Shown in pieces: positions 5,654 to 7,752 of a stretch of DNA of 7,752 nt. This stretch comes from Bacteroidota bacterium. Its GTDB lineage: Bacteria > Bacteroidota > Bacteroidia > Flavobacteriales > Flavobacteriaceae. Position 1 is the stretch's first letter. Every line of letters begins with the position of its first letter. Under the pieces are notes generated by a model that did no database searches, was not told the DNA's origin, and saw only the letters and a program-made list of their open reading frames with translations. Where the stretch lies: NCBI GenBank assembly GCA_024280815.1, contig JAJRPL010000063.1, positions 1 through 7,752 on the forward strand, in the 5' to 3' direction. The position numbers and the translations under genes are program-made.

Positions 5654-7450
5654 GTCCAAAACTGTTTTTTCTAAATCAATGGTGCTTTGTTCTAAAGCCA
5701 AAATATCTGCTTTAATATCTCCTAATGAGCGTAAAGGTTTAAACTCATAGAAATATTTGGTAAAGTTTATTTCGTAACCAATTTTGGTTTTGCTTTCATC
5801 TACCCAAGCGTTTGGTAAATGTGGTTTTACTTCTCTGTCAAAATATTCATTTATGGTTTGTGGTACGAGTTTTTTATCTGCATCTAATTTTAAAAAAGGT
5901 ATGTTCTCGTAATCACGTTTTTTTGTGTCTGCTTTTGGTTTTCCTTTTTTGTCGGTTACTACTTTTTTATTTTCTATTTGTGGTTGTTCAATAGTTGCTC
6001 TCCAATAGCCAAAAAAGTCGTTTGGATATATTTTGCTAAACTCGTTTTCTTCAAAGTCGCCATATATTTTGGTTATAAAACCAATTCCTTTTTCTTCTCC
6101 GTTTTCAATGATTTTTTTACGCTTGTTACCCAAACTTTTAGTCATTTTTTCGTAGAAACGGTTGAAATCTCTTTTGCCTTCTGCTATGAGTTCATCATCT
6201 TTTTGTCCTGTAGCATTGATGAGTTGTATTTTTCCTTTTCGTTCTTTGCTTTTTTTGTTGTTTACAATCCATACATACGTAGAAATTCCTGTATTGTAAA
6301 ACAATTGGTCAGGCATTGCAACAACGGCTTCTAACCAATCATTTTCAATAATCCATTGTCGTATGTTGCTTTCGCCACTTCCTGCACTTCCTGTAAATAA
6401 AGGTGAACCGTTAAAAACAACTGCAATACGTGTTCCGTCAGATTTCATTTTAGAAATCATATGTTGTAAAAAGAGTAGCGAACCATCATTTATTCTTGGT
6501 AATCCTGCTCCAAAACGCCCAGAATATCCTTTGTTTTCGTATTCGTCTTTAATTATTTTTTGTGCTTTTTTCCAATCTACACCAAAAGGTGGATTAGATA
6601 AAACATAATCAAACTTTTCATCTTCTAATCCGTCAACTGTAAAGGTGTTTCCAAATTTTACGTTAGATGGATTTTGTCCTTTAATCAACATATCCGATTT
6701 ACAGATAGCATACGATTCTGGATTTATTTCTTGTCCAAAAACTTCTAATTTTGCTTTTGGGTTAAAACTTTTTAGGTGTTGTTCGCCAATAGATAACATT
6801 CCGCCAGTTCCACAAGCAGGATCGTACATTGTTTTTACAATCCCTTCTTTGGTTAGGCTTTCATTGTCGGTAATAAACAAGAGATTTACCATTAGTTTAA
6901 TAACTTCTCTTGGTGTAAAGTGTTCTCCTGCGGTTTCGTTGGACTGTTCAGCAAATTTTCTAATTAGTTCTTCAAAAGTGTAACCCATTTCCATACTATC
7001 CATATCGGAAAGGTCAATTTCAGAGAACTTTTTTACAACTTGAAAAAGGATGTCGGCTTTTGGGTCGTCCATTCTTTCAATTTGGTCATCAAAATTAAAA
7101 TATTCAATTATTTCTCTTGCACTTGAAGAGAAACCATTGATATAATTTCTCAAGTTTGAAGCAATATTGTCAGGGTCGGCAATTAGTTTATCAAAATCGT
7201 ATTTACTTCTGTTGTGGAAGTTGTGTTTTGCAATTTTGTTTAAAAGTATGTCTTTTGTTTTGTCAGGTTGATCTTTTACTTTTGGCAGATAATCCAATAC
7301 TTTTTCTTTTGTTGGTTGCAACACACAGTCCAAACGCCTTAAAACAGTCAATGGCAAGATAACTTTTCCATAATCAGATTGTTTGTAATCTCCTCTTAAT
7401 AAATTCGCAACATCCCAAATGAGTGATGCTTTTGCTTTAAAATCTGCCAT
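5651..7450 (-). CDS. hsdM: Type I DNA adenine methyltransferase subunit (HsdM)
   Basis: This 599-residue protein transfers a methyl group from S-adenosylmethionine to adenine N6 in the target read by HsdS. It protects host DNA and is also needed for the restriction complex. The N-terminal helical domain (about 1-150) includes LIWDVANLLRG. Then come GEHFTPREVIKLMV (175-188), the SAM-binding motif I DPACGTGGML (210-219), and the catalytic motif IV NPPF (286-289), typical of N6-adenine enzymes. TGISTYVWIVNN (387-398) fits the end of the Rossmann core. The C-terminal part has a Lys-rich stretch near 494-512 and a helical tail. All key motifs are intact and the length is somewhat above the common 480-530 residues. 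It is the first gene of the operon; its ATG is preceded by an A-rich leader (AAAAAATAAAGA) and no clear Shine-Dalgarno sequence, as usual in Bacteroidota. Confidence 0.96.
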   Translation of the reverse strand: MADFKAKASLIWDVANLLRGDYKQSDYGKVILPLTVLRRLDCVLQPTKEKVLDYLPKVKDQPDKTKDILLNKIAKHNFHNRSKYDFDKLIADPDNIASNLRNYINGFSSSAREIIEYFNFDDQIERMDDPKADILFQVVKKFSEIDLSDMDSMEMGYTFEELIRKFAEQSNETAGEHFTPREVIKLMVNLLFITDNESLTKEGIVKTMYDPACGTGGMLSIGEQHLKSFNPKAKLEVFGQEINPESYAICKSDMLIKGQNPSNVKFGNTFTVDGLEDEKFDYVLSNPPFGVDWKKAQKIIKDEYENKGYSGRFGAGLPRINDGSLLFLQHMISKMKSDGTRIAVVFNGSPLFTGSAGSGESNIRQWIIENDWLEAVVAMPDQLFYNTGISTYVWIVNNKKSKERKGKIQLINATGQKDDELIAEGKRDFNRFYEKMTKSLGNKRKKIIENGEEKGIGFITKIYGDFEENEFSKIYPNDFFGYWRATIEQPQIENKKVVTDKKGKPKADTKKRDYENIPFLKLDADKKLVPQTINEYFDREVKPHLPNAWVDESKTKIGYEINFTKYFYEFKPLRSLGDIKADILALEQSTIDLEKTVLD

Positions 7451-7611
7451 TCTTTATTTTTTCTTTTTAAGTCTGAAATTTAAGTTAATTTTTTCGTTTC
7501 GGTTGTCGAGCATTGGAAAGATTTTACTCTTTTATTTTTTAGCGTTGGAATAGAGCGTTGGCAAAAAATAAATGTGTAAAATTTGCGGCTGGTTTTTTTT
7601 CGGTATGAAAC
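7451..7611. other. hsdM upstream region, AT-rich, with two AGCGTTGG copies
   Basis: The operon promoter should lie here, reading leftward. I found no match to the Bacteroidota promoter pattern (TTTG or TTG, then TAnnTTTG) that I would defend; the nearest is TAAATTTC around 7476-7483 on the minus strand without a good upstream box. AGCGTTGG occurs at 7541-7548 and 7554-7561 on the plus strand, and AAATGTGTA at 7570-7578 also occurs in the other flank at 349-357. No gene was recognised between the hsdM start and the right palindromic element. Confidence 0.5.
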
Positions 7612-7736
7612 ACAACGGTTTGTATAACGTTTCGTAACGGATTAAAGATACTTATTTTTCAGTTTAAAAACCTAATTAAATAATAATACCAGACTTTCAG
7701 GCAAGCTACAAAACCGTTATGAACGTTATACGTTGT
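7612..7736. repeat. imperfect palindromic element, right copy (attC-like architecture)
   Basis: ACAACG at 7612-7617 pairs with CGTTGT at 7736-7731. After the unpaired GTTTG (7618-7622), TATAACGTT at 7623-7631 pairs fully with 7730-7722. A small internal loop (3 by 2 bases) follows, and TAACGG at 7635-7640 pairs with 7719-7714. TTTTCAGTTTA at 7656-7666 lies 44 nt from the element start, exactly as in the left copy. Stem sequence differs between the copies while pairing is kept, which points to selection on the folded form. Orientation is the same as for the left copy, so the operon lies between two direct copies about 7.5 kb apart. Confidence 0.75.
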
Positions 7737-7752
7737 TAACAATTGCAGCGAC

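Noticed and set aside
5978..6334. Plus-strand open frame of 118 codons opposite hsdM
   Set aside because: The Phe-rich translation is the antisense of Lys/Glu-rich hsdM codons; hsdM is clearly the real gene.
7466..7490. Bacteroidota-type promoter for hsdM (TAAATTTC as a -7 box)
   Set aside because: It differs from TAnnTTTG at the last base, and no TTG or TTTG box lies at the proper distance upstream.

Overview
The window is AT-rich (roughly one third G+C by eye). Coding starts lack clear AGGAGG Shine-Dalgarno sequences, and the proteins and non-coding repeats look like Bacteroidota, most likely a flavobacterium-type genome. This placement is an inference from composition and protein style; there is no rRNA or housekeeping marker in the window.

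Almost the whole window is one minus-strand operon, read from right to left: hsdM (7450-5651), hsdS (5651-4354, broken by a frameshift), an unnamed 329-residue gene (4343-3354), and hsdR (3351-376). The junctions are very tight: a 1-nt stop/start overlap for hsdM/hsdS, 10 nt between hsdS and the extra gene, and 2 nt between the extra gene and hsdR. Together hsdM, hsdS and hsdR make a Type I restriction-modification system. HsdM is the adenine methyltransferase, HsdS reads the DNA sequence through two target-recognition domains, and HsdR is the nuclease/translocase.

Two things set the operon apart. First, the extra gene reads as a proteasome/HslV-like Ntn-hydrolase: Thr at position 2 after the initiator Met, an Asp at the D17-equivalent place, a Lys at the K33-equivalent place, and an SFAGAT segment like GFAGGT of HslV. 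A candidate threonine protease placed between hsdS and hsdR is not part of the textbook Type I layout. It could control HsdR by proteolysis or act as a defence effector. Second, hsdS is shifted out of frame at an A7 run in its second recognition domain. One added A, or a -1 slip on the A_AAA_AAA heptamer, restores a normal HsdS of about 432 residues.

The operon is bracketed by two copies, in the same orientation, of a 123-125 nt imperfect palindrome (130-252 and 7612-7736). Each starts ACAACGGTTTGT, ends with CGTTGT, carries the same 5-nt unpaired GTTTG bulge in the left arm, and has TTTTCAGTTTA at the same internal offset of 44 nt. Between these palindromes and the operon lie several same-strand copies of AGCGTTGG. 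The layout suggests that the R-M operon sits as a cassette between two structured repeats, somewhat like attC sites of integrons although the canonical core is absent. At the far left edge (1-98, minus) a possible start-less fragment of another gene runs off the window.
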